Positions 26,834 through 35,016 of a DNA stretch of 64,000 bases are shown in pieces. Each line of letters opens with the position of its first letter. Position 1 is the first letter of the stretch. Source of the stretch: CALGSZ01 sp042408955. Lineage in GTDB: Bacteria > Chloroflexota > Chloroflexia > Thermomicrobiales > UBA6265. The DNA is taken from contig JBHOQQ010000046.1 of assembly GCA_042408955.1 (NCBI GenBank), positions 9,298 through 73,297 on the forward strand, given 5' to 3'. The position numbers and the translations under genes are program-made. The notes beneath the pieces are model-generated. The model was not told the DNA's origin, made no database searches, and saw only the letters and a program-made list of their open reading frames with translations.

Positions 26834-28837
26834 CTACGGTGTGACGAGAAGATATCCCATCATCTCCAGGTGCAGCGCCGAGCAGAACTCGGTGCAGTAG
26901 AACGGGTAAACACCTGGGCGGTCGGCGATGAACGTAATCGTCGTCGCTTCACCGGGCTCGATGCTCAGGTTGATGTTCTGGCCCGGCAACGCGAACCCAT
27001 GCGTTGCATCGTCCGCCTGCTCGATATTGGTGATGTGCCACGTCACCCGGTTGCCGAGCTTGACTTCGATCACGTCCGGAGTGAGGTGGCTGCGCACGAC
27101 CGTCATATTGACGGTAACCTCGTTGCCATTCACCACCACGCCCTCTTTGCCCGGCTCGACCTTGTTGGGCGACGGCGACTGCGTCATTGGATCCCAGCCG
27201 ACTTCTGGGTAAACCGGGTAAGGTTTGATCTTTTCCGCGCGAATCGTCTGCACGTAATGCGGCTCTCCGATACCGATCGGCATGTCGTAGAGGAGCTGCA
27301 TCGTATCGCCGCTGATATCCACAAGCTGGAAGTTCTGCGGGCGCAGCGGGCCAACTGGCGCGAACCTGTCGATGGACCACTTGTTGAGGCCGATCAGGAA
27401 CTTGCCCTGCGGCGTTGTGGTGTCGCCCTCGATGACGGACAGGTGGCCGATGTTATAGGCCATTGGCAGCTTGTCCACGAGGGTCCAGCCACCCTCGACC
27501 CCTTCACCGCCCAGCTTCCAGCGCGCAACCGCGCTGTCGAGGAACAGGCTCGTGTAGGCATAGCCTTTATCATCGAACTGGGTGTGCAGCGGCCCAAGAC
27601 CAAGCTCCACTTGCGCTTCCACGCACGCCTCATACGGCAGCACCGGAACGCCGAACTCGTCTGGCTGGAAGTTCCCGGCAGCGATGGCATCCATGATCTT
27701 CTGGAAGCTGTAAACGGTGACGTGCGGGTCGAGTTTGCCGGCGACGACGATGTACTTGCCGTCAGGAGTGACGTCCACGCCGTGCGGGCTCTTGGGCTCC
27801 GGCACCTGATAGAGGATCCCTTCGGCCACCGCGGTGCCCATCCGGATCAGCTTCATGCCATTGACGTCTTCGGCTTTCCCCGCGGCGACGACCTCGGCCG
27901 CCTTCTGCCAGTTGATGACGGTGAGGTAATCCATGTCACGCACGGAGGCACCGGCTTCAACTGGCGGCTGCCCCTGCAGGATGCCACCAGTGGACATCTC
28001 AGTATTGAGCGTGTTGGAGAAGGACCAGCCGAAGCTTGGCCCCTTGCCCGCATCTGCTAGGTCATTCCAGTACGGAGGAAGCTCAACCGTGAAGGACTCC
28101 TCCGGCACGATGCGGCCCGTGTCCCGGTTGAACTTCCAGTAGGTCATCGCGCCGCGGTATTTCTCCTTGTACTCGGAGAGCGGAGCGTACTCCCACCCGA
28201 TTGGCGTCGCGTACTGCGCCCCGTCGATGATGTACTCGGTGTTCGGCGTGACGAACGCTCCACCGTGGTTACTAATCACATGCGGATTCTTCACGATTTG
28301 CTTCGTCTCGAAGTCTCGCAGGTCAATCACGGCGATCCGGCCATGCGCCTTGTCGTTGATAAACAGCCACTGGCCATCGTACTCACCATTCGTCTCGGAC
28401 AGGGCAGGATGGTGCGTATCGGCCCACGTGACTGGCTTACCATTGACATTCCCTTGGGCCAGCACGGCCTTCGTCTCATCAGAGAAGCCGTAACCCTGCC
28501 ACGGCTCCGGCGTGAAGACACCGATAACTTTCAGCAGGCGCATCGAAGGAACACCAATCACGAGCACCTGACCAGAGTGTCCGCCTGACGCAAAGATGTA
28601 GTACTCATCAAGACGGCCGCTCGGCATGTACGTTTTGAGGGCGGCGCTCACATCCTCCGGAGTGAGCCCGCGCTGATTGGCGATCTGCGCTGCCACGTCC
28701 TCAATCGGTCCCGCGGCAGCCTTCTCGTGGCGCCCCAGAAGCGGCACAGCCGCCGCTGCGCCCGCAGCGCCCGCTGCGGAGCCTTTCAGCACCGCCCGCC
28801 GGTTTACCCGGCGCCGAATCACGTCCTGGCTACCCAT
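26834..28837 (-). CDS. nosZ: Nitrous-oxide reductase NosZ (clade II-like, Tat-type signal)
   Basis: NosZ reduces N2O to N2 in the periplasm using a CuA and a CuZ centre. The 667-residue protein has an N-terminal leader with a twin-arginine motif NRRAVLKG followed by a hydrophobic core, a seven-bladed propeller carrying the CuZ histidines (for example DTHHPALS, NHGGAFV, PHGVDV, LHTQFDD, GHLSVIEG and EPHYVQT), and a C-terminal cupredoxin domain with CuA ligands C648, C652, H656 and M659 in CTEFCSALHLEM. The ATG at 28837 follows AAGGAGG. It is first in the leftward nos operon; nosR and nosX are absent. Clade II enzymes usually use a Sec leader, so the Tat motif is notable. Confidence 0.95.
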   Translation of the reverse strand: MGSQDVIRRRVNRRAVLKGSAAGAAGAAAAVPLLGRHEKAAAGPIEDVAAQIANQRGLTPEDVSAALKTYMPSGRLDEYYIFASGGHSGQVLVIGVPSMRLLKVIGVFTPEPWQGYGFSDETKAVLAQGNVNGKPVTWADTHHPALSETNGEYDGQWLFINDKAHGRIAVIDLRDFETKQIVKNPHVISNHGGAFVTPNTEYIIDGAQYATPIGWEYAPLSEYKEKYRGAMTYWKFNRDTGRIVPEESFTVELPPYWNDLADAGKGPSFGWSFSNTLNTEMSTGGILQGQPPVEAGASVRDMDYLTVINWQKAAEVVAAGKAEDVNGMKLIRMGTAVAEGILYQVPEPKSPHGVDVTPDGKYIVVAGKLDPHVTVYSFQKIMDAIAAGNFQPDEFGVPVLPYEACVEAQVELGLGPLHTQFDDKGYAYTSLFLDSAVARWKLGGEGVEGGWTLVDKLPMAYNIGHLSVIEGDTTTPQGKFLIGLNKWSIDRFAPVGPLRPQNFQLVDISGDTMQLLYDMPIGIGEPHYVQTIRAEKIKPYPVYPEVGWDPMTQSPSPNKVEPGKEGVVVNGNEVTVNMTVVRSHLTPDVIEVKLGNRVTWHITNIEQADDATHGFALPGQNINLSIEPGEATTITFIADRPGVYPFYCTEFCSALHLEMMGYLLVTP

Positions 28838-29086
28838 GTCATGGCCTCCTTGCTGATATTCCCACCCGCGGGCAATCAAAGACCGTCCCGTCAGGTAAAT
28901 CGCCAAATCCTTGGTAGCAGCCCCGGACACCGGCACGCCGCCAGCCAACCGCGATTACCTGGCAGAAGACTAGGAGGCCAGCAATTCCAACCGCGTATAT
29001 CGGATGGGGAGCGACGTTGCAAAATCGTATCAACCCAACGCTCGCAATCGCGCAGCATTCAGGCTCCACGCCCTGACAAAACGCAA

Positions 29087-29114
29087 AGCGGCCCAGGCCG
29101 GAGCCTGAGCCGCT
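29087..29114 (-). terminator. Rho-independent terminator of the peptide-binding protein gene
   Basis: AGCGGCTCAGGC and GCCTGGGCCGCT pair around a TCCG loop with one mismatch. The minus strand then reads TTTGCGTTTTGTC. It lies 30 bases after the stop of the frameshifted substrate-binding protein, so it also insulates the nos operon that follows. Confidence 0.7.
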
Positions 29115-29142
29115 CGCTGGTTGTGCTTGTGCTGCACAACTG

Positions 29143-31004
29143 CTATTGCTGCACGCGCACCCAGTTCGCAATGTTCCAATACAACGCTTCGAAGAGGCTG
29201 CCCGCGATATTGTCCTCGACGAAGCCGTTCGCGATCGCGAATTTCTCCGCCGCGCGGTTGACTAGCGGGATGACGACGACATCGTTGATGATAATGTCGT
29301 TCATCTTGATGAACGTCTCCGCCGCCCGCTCGGCATCCGTCTCCTTCAACAACGATTCATACAGGGCATCGTACTCCGGGTTCTGGTACCGCGACTCGTT
29401 CACTCCCGACCAGCCATTGGACTTCTGGGCAATGTTCGAGCCATTTGGCCCGGCGTACCAGCTCTGCATGTACGTCAGAGGAAACGTGGAGGTTGGTGAA
29501 TTGGTATACATCTCCAGATCGCGGAAGAAGTGGCTCGCGTTCTGATCGTTGCCAGCGGCGCTATCGAAGAACACCGCGGCATCCACCTACCAAGTGTCAC
29601 TTTGAAGCCCACGGCCTCCCAGTTCTGCTTGTTGACCGCCTGCGTCTGCTGGCGAACCGGGTTGATCGAGGTGAAGTAGGTCACCTTCAGCTCGATGTCA
29701 CCCTTCTTGCGGACATCGCCGTCCATGACCCATCCAGCCTCGTCAAGGACTTGCTTTGCCTTGTCAAGGTTGAATTCCCATGAGGTGTTCGGGGATTCCA
29801 ACGCCGCGATGCCGGTCAGGATATTGACCGCCGGCGGCTCCTGATCACCGCCAAGATAGAACTGGTTGGCAATCGTCGCACGGTCGCTCGCCAGCGACAG
29901 TGCCTGCCGGACCGCCTTGTCGGTCAGGAACGGATGCGGCACATCCTTGTGGGAACGTTCTCCTTTGGACTCGTCGTTCGGATCGGAGAAATTGATGAGC
30001 ACGCGCTCAACGGCACCAAGACCTTGGGCAATCACCTTGCCTTTGCCGCCCTGCTGCTCCATCTCACGGAGGATGTTTGGCGCCACCTGCAGGTTCCAGG
30101 CGAAGTGCCAGTCACCAGTCTGGAGGACTGCCTGTGCCGCCGAGGCTGCGTCGCCACCACCCTTGATGATGACGCGGGAGAAGAACGGCTTGTTCGGCTC
30201 ACGATAGTTCTCGTTGATGACGTAGGTGACTTGGTCGTTCTCGGTGAAGCTCTCCACCTTGTAGGGTCCGGTGCCGATCGCGTTGCGCCGGAACTCGTCA
30301 TTTGCCGCTTGCGGATCCTTACCATCCCAGAAATGCTTGGGATACACCGCTCCAACATAGGTGCCAGTGAAGGGGAAGTACCAGGCCAAGCTCCCCTCTT
30401 TAAAGATGAGCTTGACCGTCAAATCGTCGATCTTCTCGATGTTTTCGATGGCTTGGTAGGTCGTGAGGCTAACGGATTGGTTGGCCGGGTCGAGAATCCA
30501 CTGCCAGGTGAAGATGACGTCGTCGGCAGTAAACGGCTCGCCATCGCTCCACTTGACGTCAGGTCGCAACTTATAGGTCACCGTCTTGAGATCAGGAGAT
30601 AGCAAGCCGTTCTCCACGGAGGGGACCTCAGTCACCAGATTCGGAATCAGGGTGCCATCCGGGAGATAGTTCATCAGCGGCTCGGTGATGAGTGATGCCG
30701 CCAGGGAATCCTTGGTGCCGGTCGAGTTGTGCAGGCTCAGGTGCGTCGCCGCTTGCCACTGCAGAATCTTCAGCTCGCCACCCGCGCCACGTTGAATGTT
30801 TTCGGTTCCTACGGCGGGCCGCCCAGCCGGCGCTGATTGCGCCGCTGCTCCCTGCACTTTCACCGCGTTCAACACGAAGAGCACGATCGGCAGGCCAACG
30901 CCGAGCGACGTCGCTCTGGCGATGAACTCCCGCCGGGTTATTCTCCCGGCTTTCAGGTCTTGATACACGCGCCAAAACGGGCCTTCTTCATACCGCTCGA
31001 CCAT
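29143..31004 (-). pseudogene. Peptide ABC transporter substrate-binding protein, frameshifted
   Basis: This SBP_bac_5 family protein binds oligopeptides or related ligands outside the cell. From 31004 the frame encodes a Tat-type leader (ITRREFIARA) and the family core; it breaks down near 29590. The rest of the protein continues in another frame from about 29586 (VDAAVFFDSAAGNDQNASHFF) to the stop at 29143, where homology to the family C-terminus is clear. A single missing base in CTTGGTAGGTGGATGCC explains it. Without the change the protein would have about 620 residues. No permease or ATPase genes are adjacent. It could be a true lesion or a sequencing error. Confidence 0.8.
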
Positions 31005-31123
31005 GGCTTTCGTTCCTCCTGCGCCTCCTCGCGCATCTACTAAGCCGACCCCCGATCACCGCGTCGGGGCACACAATGGTGAACCGGCTACGCTGCCGGT
31101 GCGGTGACCTCAAACTGGGTGTT

Positions 31124-31160
31124 TCAATCCCCACTCTGCATTACAACAGAGTGCAGAGGC
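31124..31160 (+). repeat. Solitary CRISPR-repeat-like hairpin, copy A
   Basis: The 37-base unit starts GTTTCAATCCCCACTCTGC and ends CAACAGAGTGCAGAG. CACTCTG and CAGAGTG are perfect inverted arms around an 8-base loop, and the GTTTCAATCCCC start is typical of CRISPR repeats. It lies in the 380-base gap upstream of the peptide-binding protein, with no second repeat at spacer distance. The rest of that gap shows no gene. Confidence 0.55.
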
Positions 31161-31385
31161 TAACATATTGGCGAAAATTCGGTAACCCCCTTCCTTTCCC
31201 CTCACCAGGATTCGGCGATTTCCCGGCAATGGCTACACCCATCAGCATCGCTCGTTCACGCTTCACTGATCCTCTTAGCTCCCGTGACTGCCGAAAGAGT
31301 GTACACTGTTCACGTCTCCGGTCAAGGGGGAAGCGCGCGCCTCACCGGGATCCACCACTCCGGCCATGGTTCCGCCTGCTGGGTA

Positions 31386-32375
31386 TCAGCGCTCGACGGT
31401 AAAGCGCGTCTTCATGCCTAGCGCAAGGTGGGGCACTCCGTCCGGGTCAGGTAATAAGCAGACAAGCGCGTAGGATCCAGGACGCAAACCGACGAGAACG
31501 AGTTCCCCGCTCTGCCCCGCGGGAATGGTGACCTGGCCGACAAACGTTACGCCTTTCGGAAATCCAGGTCCAGGCTCGGTCAGCAAAACATCCGTGGATA
31601 CACCGGCTGCGAGCCGGAGCACCAGCAACTCGTGATCCTCTTTGCCCCGGTTCTCACCGGACAGCACCACATCCGGGCCCGGCACTCGCCGGGAAGAGAG
31701 GGAAAAGGAATAATCCTCGATTCGCACGCGGATCTGGCTGGCATCGGCCGGGGGAACTGGCGCTCGGCTCGCGATATGATCAACGCGCCACCGCGCGGTC
31801 GATGTCCCGCGTTTTAGTGTCCAGGTTCCACGCTGGAGTTGATTGCCAAACACGCTCTCTACTTCGGCGGTGGCAGTCTTCGCGTCATCGAGGCTCGTTC
31901 CGGTTATCGCGAGAATAGTGAGCGGAATTGCCGGGAGCATCTGGGAGAGTGCAAGATACTCCTCCCGGCTTAGCCGGTCGCCCCCACCATACATCTGGCC
32001 AAGAAAGCGCTCAGTAACCAGATCAGCCACAACGTCGGGCCTCCCTGCGGTGAGGCACGCTGCAAGCGCACGAATCACGGCCTCCACCTGCGCGACGCTC
32101 GCGGGATCGGCGGTAGCAGGCAACGCTTCCGGGCTTGCCGCCGGTGTCGCCAGCGCCGATGCGATGGGAGTCGCTCCGGCCGGCGTGGCCACCGTATCGC
32201 TCGGCACGGCGCACACCGAGCTAGCAGGATCTGTTCCGTCCTGGAAGATCGGACTTGCCACCGATTCAGCGGCAAACCAGCTACTCGCCAGCAGCCAGAA
32301 AGCAAAGCATGCTGTTCCCCAGCGCCACCAGACACGCCCCAGCAGGGACGTCCCTCGCCCCGCTCGATTGCGCAT
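31386..32375 (-). CDS. Secreted protein with NTF2-like and cupredoxin-like domains
   Basis: This 329-residue protein has an N-terminal membrane or signal segment (about 8-30), an Ala/Pro/Thr-rich linker (about 35-85), a region of about 120 residues with NTF2-like sequence (VEAVIRALAACLTAGRPDVVADLVTERFL), and a C-terminal beta-sandwich. The last domain has candidate type 1 copper ligands in DHELLVL (His), YALVCLLPD (Cys) and PHLALGM (His, Met), in the order expected of a plastocyanin-like site. Start ATG 32375 is preceded by GGAGAAGG. It may be a membrane-tethered electron carrier. The function is unproven. Confidence 0.6.
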   Translation of the reverse strand: MRNRAGRGTSLLGRVWWRWGTACFAFWLLASSWFAAESVASPIFQDGTDPASSVCAVPSDTVATPAGATPIASALATPAASPEALPATADPASVAQVEAVIRALAACLTAGRPDVVADLVTERFLGQMYGGGDRLSREEYLALSQMLPAIPLTILAITGTSLDDAKTATAEVESVFGNQLQRGTWTLKRGTSTARWRVDHIASRAPVPPADASQIRVRIEDYSFSLSSRRVPGPDVVLSGENRGKEDHELLVLRLAAGVSTDVLLTEPGPGFPKGVTFVGQVTIPAGQSGELVLVGLRPGSYALVCLLPDPDGVPHLALGMKTRFTVER

Positions 32376-32526
32376 CCGCACCCTTCTCCCCTGTCTGCTC
32401 ACGCCGACTCCTTCTTGCCTGTGCCATCCGCGTCGCTCTTCACTACTCTGCCCAGGATTGTAGACCAAGTTGAGCCGTATACTCGCCGAAATTCGTTCGT
32501 GTCGTGATGCGCAGCGGAGATGACAC

Positions 32527-32847
32527 GTGGCAGATTGGCAGATATCAAGCGACAGCGGCCCAAATGGCCGGGACCGTCACAGCTCCAGCGACGAATGGTT
32601 CGAGATGCTTATGCGCACCGTGGCCCACCTCGCCGCCCAATTAGCGATGACCCAGATGCGACTCCGAGCCTTGGCCACGGCGCTTGAGGAGAACGGAGCG
32701 GTAGATGCTTCGGCGGTCCGCGCTCACCTCCGCGCCATTGCCGCTCAGGACACCGGTACTTACCTCCGCGAGAATCTCGGAGAAACCCTTTGCGAGATGA
32801 TCGATGTCGAAAGCCTTGAAGCCGAGATCCGGGAGTTTCTGTCGTAA
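32527..32847 (+). CDS. Small acidic protein of unknown function
   Basis: The 106-residue soluble protein starts at a GTG and has no membrane segment. The middle (EWFEMLMRTVAHLAAQLAMTQMRLRALATALEENG) is a long amphipathic helix that could be a coiled coil, followed by a short conserved-looking end ENLGETLCEMIDVESL. It stands alone with the same strand as the small gene that follows. I do not recognise it. Confidence 0.5.
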   Translation: MADWQISSDSGPNGRDRHSSSDEWFEMLMRTVAHLAAQLAMTQMRLRALATALEENGAVDASAVRAHLRAIAAQDTGTYLRENLGETLCEMIDVESLEAEIREFLS

Positions 32848-32989
32848 GTGCGGATTGCATCACCAATCGCAACGAGCATCGTGCGCGAGGTCGCTTTGCT
32901 GGTCACCTTTCCCGTGATAGGATGACGACATCACTGGAAATGGCACATACGTGCAAAGTCGCTGGGCGACCAGGATGAGGAGCGGTGCC

Positions 32990-33073
32990 ATGTGGCGGAC
33001 CACGGGAATCGGAATCGTCGTTGCGCTCGTTGCAGTTTCCCTCTTCGGGCTGCTGAGCGGCGTCTTCACATAG
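32990..33073 (+). CDS. Possible 27-residue single-helix membrane peptide
   Basis: ATG 32990 is preceded by GAGGAG at 7 bases and opens a 27-codon frame that encodes GIGIVVALVAVSLFGLLSG, a convincing membrane helix, and ends in a TAG. An in-frame ATG at 32975 would add five residues. It is a typical shape for bacterial small membrane proteins, but its size means chance cannot be excluded. Confidence 0.35.
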   Translation: MWRTTGIGIVVALVAVSLFGLLSGVFT

Positions 33074-33775
33074 CGGCACGGCCATCGAAGCCGCCCGGCG
33101 CAGATGCACTCTGCCGAGCCACACTGAATTCGCCGTGCTCGTCCCCACAGAATCGTCACCTGCATCCGCTGAGCCCGTGCTGGTGCGGTCTGGTGATTAC
33201 GATCTAATGCCTGGCGTGCGGTGATCGAATCGTGTACGAACGGCTCTGCGGTCGTACGTTCCGTTCGCACAGCGCACGAGTGCGCAGCGCGGAATCGCTT
33301 CGCGCGCTCAGACCGCAGCGATCCGCCATTTGGGATGCGTGGATGCGGCGGCGCACCGACTCCTGACGGCCGACTGCTCCTCGCGAGAGATTTCTCTCTG
33401 CGCTCGAAATGACGCAGGGTGGCTGCGCTCGGAATGACGGAGAATGCAGGGGATTCCTCGTTGCAAACTCCCGCGCTAACGCGAACGGTATGACGGGGTA
33501 CCGGGCGGGGCGGGCGGCACGGCCTCGCCTGGGGGTTCCGCGACCCAGAAACCGGTGGTGAGAGGAGGGTGCGCGTCAGCGCGGATGCCGCGTCGTGCGC
33601 GAGCGTGACAGCACGCGACCTTCACGCATCCATAAGGACAGACACGCCGGGATTCAGGTACCAAATCTCCCGATCAGCCGGTGCCGGGCACCCTGCATCG
33701 GCCCGCGAACCGCTTGCTCTGGTATAACCTGCTGAGATTCGACGGCCGGGCAGTCGCAGGAGGTTCGCGCGCACT
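33074..33775. other. About 700-base gene-poor gap with dispersed repeats
   Basis: I find no convincing gene on either strand. The region contains two copies of a 16-base element (see next entry) and GC-rich filler. It separates two short rightward genes from a DUF6220-like gene. Confidence 0.5.
33385..33440 (-). repeat. Dispersed intergenic repeat (GTCATTTCGAGCGCAG type), two tandem copies
   Basis: TGCGCTCGAAATGACG (33399-33414) and TGCGCTCGGAATGACG (33424-33439) lie 25 bases apart. On the minus strand they read GTCATTYCGAGCGCA followed by GAGAAATCTC, a family of small intergenic repeats seen in many bacterial genomes. A third copy is at 63313-63340. Confidence 0.55.
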
Positions 33776-34207
33776 GTGCAGCAACAAACTGAAAGCATAG
33801 AACGACCGTATCAGGGCCGGTACGTGCTTGTTGCCTACCAGGTGACCAGCGTCGCGCTCATCGCGGTGGTTTTGCTGCAAGCGATTCTCGCGGGCAGAGG
33901 TTGGTTCCTCGATGGTGACATCATCAAGGTTCACGGGTATGTCGGGAACGCGACTTTTCTTCTGTCGGTGGCGCTCGCCTTGCTCGGGAGGGCAGCAACA
34001 CGAAGCATTCGCGCGGTGGCTCCGCTAGTGCTTCTTGTCATCCTGATCACGATACAGACTGGACTCGGCTACGCCGGCCGTGATAACGCGACGGCAGCAG
34101 CGTGGCACGTTCCCAATGGCGTGCTCATCTTCGGGCTATCCGTGTTGGCCGGGGTGTCCGCCCTTCGGACGGTGCCGAACTCACGGCCAGGCACGGCGCG
34201 GGAGTGA
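33776..34207 (+). CDS. Four-helix membrane protein, DUF6220-like
   Basis: The 143-residue protein starts at GTG 33776 after GGAGG and has four hydrophobic segments. The patterns LLQAILAGRGWF, a histidine in IIKVHGYVG and another in AAWHVPNGVLIFG recall the DUF6220 family (LAGxGxF ... H ... HxxNxxLI), which is common in actinobacteria and Chloroflexota. The two His are in the places expected for heme or metal binding, but no function is established. It converges on the acetyltransferase, with 4 bases between them. Confidence 0.6.
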   Translation: MQQQTESIERPYQGRYVLVAYQVTSVALIAVVLLQAILAGRGWFLDGDIIKVHGYVGNATFLLSVALALLGRAATRSIRAVAPLVLLVILITIQTGLGYAGRDNATAAAWHVPNGVLIFGLSVLAGVSALRTVPNSRPGTARE

Positions 34208-34211
34208 GAGA

Positions 34212-34769
34212 TCACTGCTCGCTTGGCGGTGGGTTGCTGTCAAGCAGCAGCTCCATCACCACGACATCTACCCATCGCCCATCGAGGACACCCTGCTCGC
34301 GATAGATTCCCACCTCTCGAAATCCAAACCGGCGGTAAAGGTGGATTCCGGCAGCATTGAATGGAAACCCTGCCAGAACAAGCTTGTGGTAACCAAGCCG
34401 CCGTGCCTCGTCGATGATCGCGGCGAGCAGGTGCGAGCCGGCGCCCTTCCCACGCGCATCACGCGCCACATAGATCGAGAAATCCGCCACGTACCGATAC
34501 GCGGCGCGAGGATTGAACGGATTGATAGACGCCCAGCCAACGACCTCGGTGCCATGCTCCGCCACGAATACCGGATGGCGCTCTCCACGGCCACGGAGCC
34601 AGCTTCGGCGCTCATCCTCGGAGCGCAGCTCGGTTTCTAGCGTGGCGATCCGGTCACTGATCCCCTCGTTATAGATCCGCGTGATGGCAGGAATGTCCGC
34701 CTCTGTGGCATGCCGAATAGTCAGCGCCAGCGACCGCGGGTTCGCACCAGCATGATCTTTCTCGATCAT
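34212..34769 (-). CDS. GNAT family N-acetyltransferase (ArsN1/phosphinothricin acetyltransferase-like)
   Basis: Members of this group transfer acetyl from acetyl-CoA to the amino group of phosphinothricin, arsinothricin or methionine sulfoximine. The 185-residue protein has the acetyl-CoA loop RDARGKGAG, the IYNEGISDRIATLET start, ASINPFNPR, and HLYRRFGFREVGIYREQG, all close to the ArsN1 pattern. Start ATG 34769 gives the usual length; the frame remains open upstream to 34946 but with no similarity there. The ribosome site GGAGG is 13 bases upstream. No arsenic resistance genes lie nearby. Confidence 0.8.
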   Translation of the reverse strand: MIEKDHAGANPRSLALTIRHATEADIPAITRIYNEGISDRIATLETELRSEDERRSWLRGRGERHPVFVAEHGTEVVGWASINPFNPRAAYRYVADFSIYVARDARGKGAGSHLLAAIIDEARRLGYHKLVLAGFPFNAAGIHLYRRFGFREVGIYREQGVLDGRWVDVVVMELLLDSNPPPSEQ

Positions 34770-35016
34770 CGTCAGGAACTGCCTCCATTGTTCGAGAGCC
34801 TGAGGGATGGTAGCATCGCACGCCTGCGAGCGCCGCGGCAGAGTTGCCACCAGGACACCATTCGGCCCATGCTTAGCATACGCTCTGCGCTGGACGCTCC
34901 CGATCGAGCAATGCGTCACATGCATCGCGATAGGAGCAGTAATCAACGAAGGCGCGGTCGAGGACGGTGCAATGCCGGAGGGTTCCGGTTTGCCTCATGA
35001 TGATAGGAATTGATTG

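Noticed and set aside
26729..28060. Long open frame on the plus strand opposite nosZ (over 440 codons)
   Set aside because: It is antisense to a strongly supported gene, has no recognisable domain, and long antisense frames are expected in GC-rich coding DNA.
28838..29086. FNR-like site upstream of nosZ (TTGAT near 29030)
   Set aside because: Only one half-site is present; the ATCAA half is missing at the right distance.
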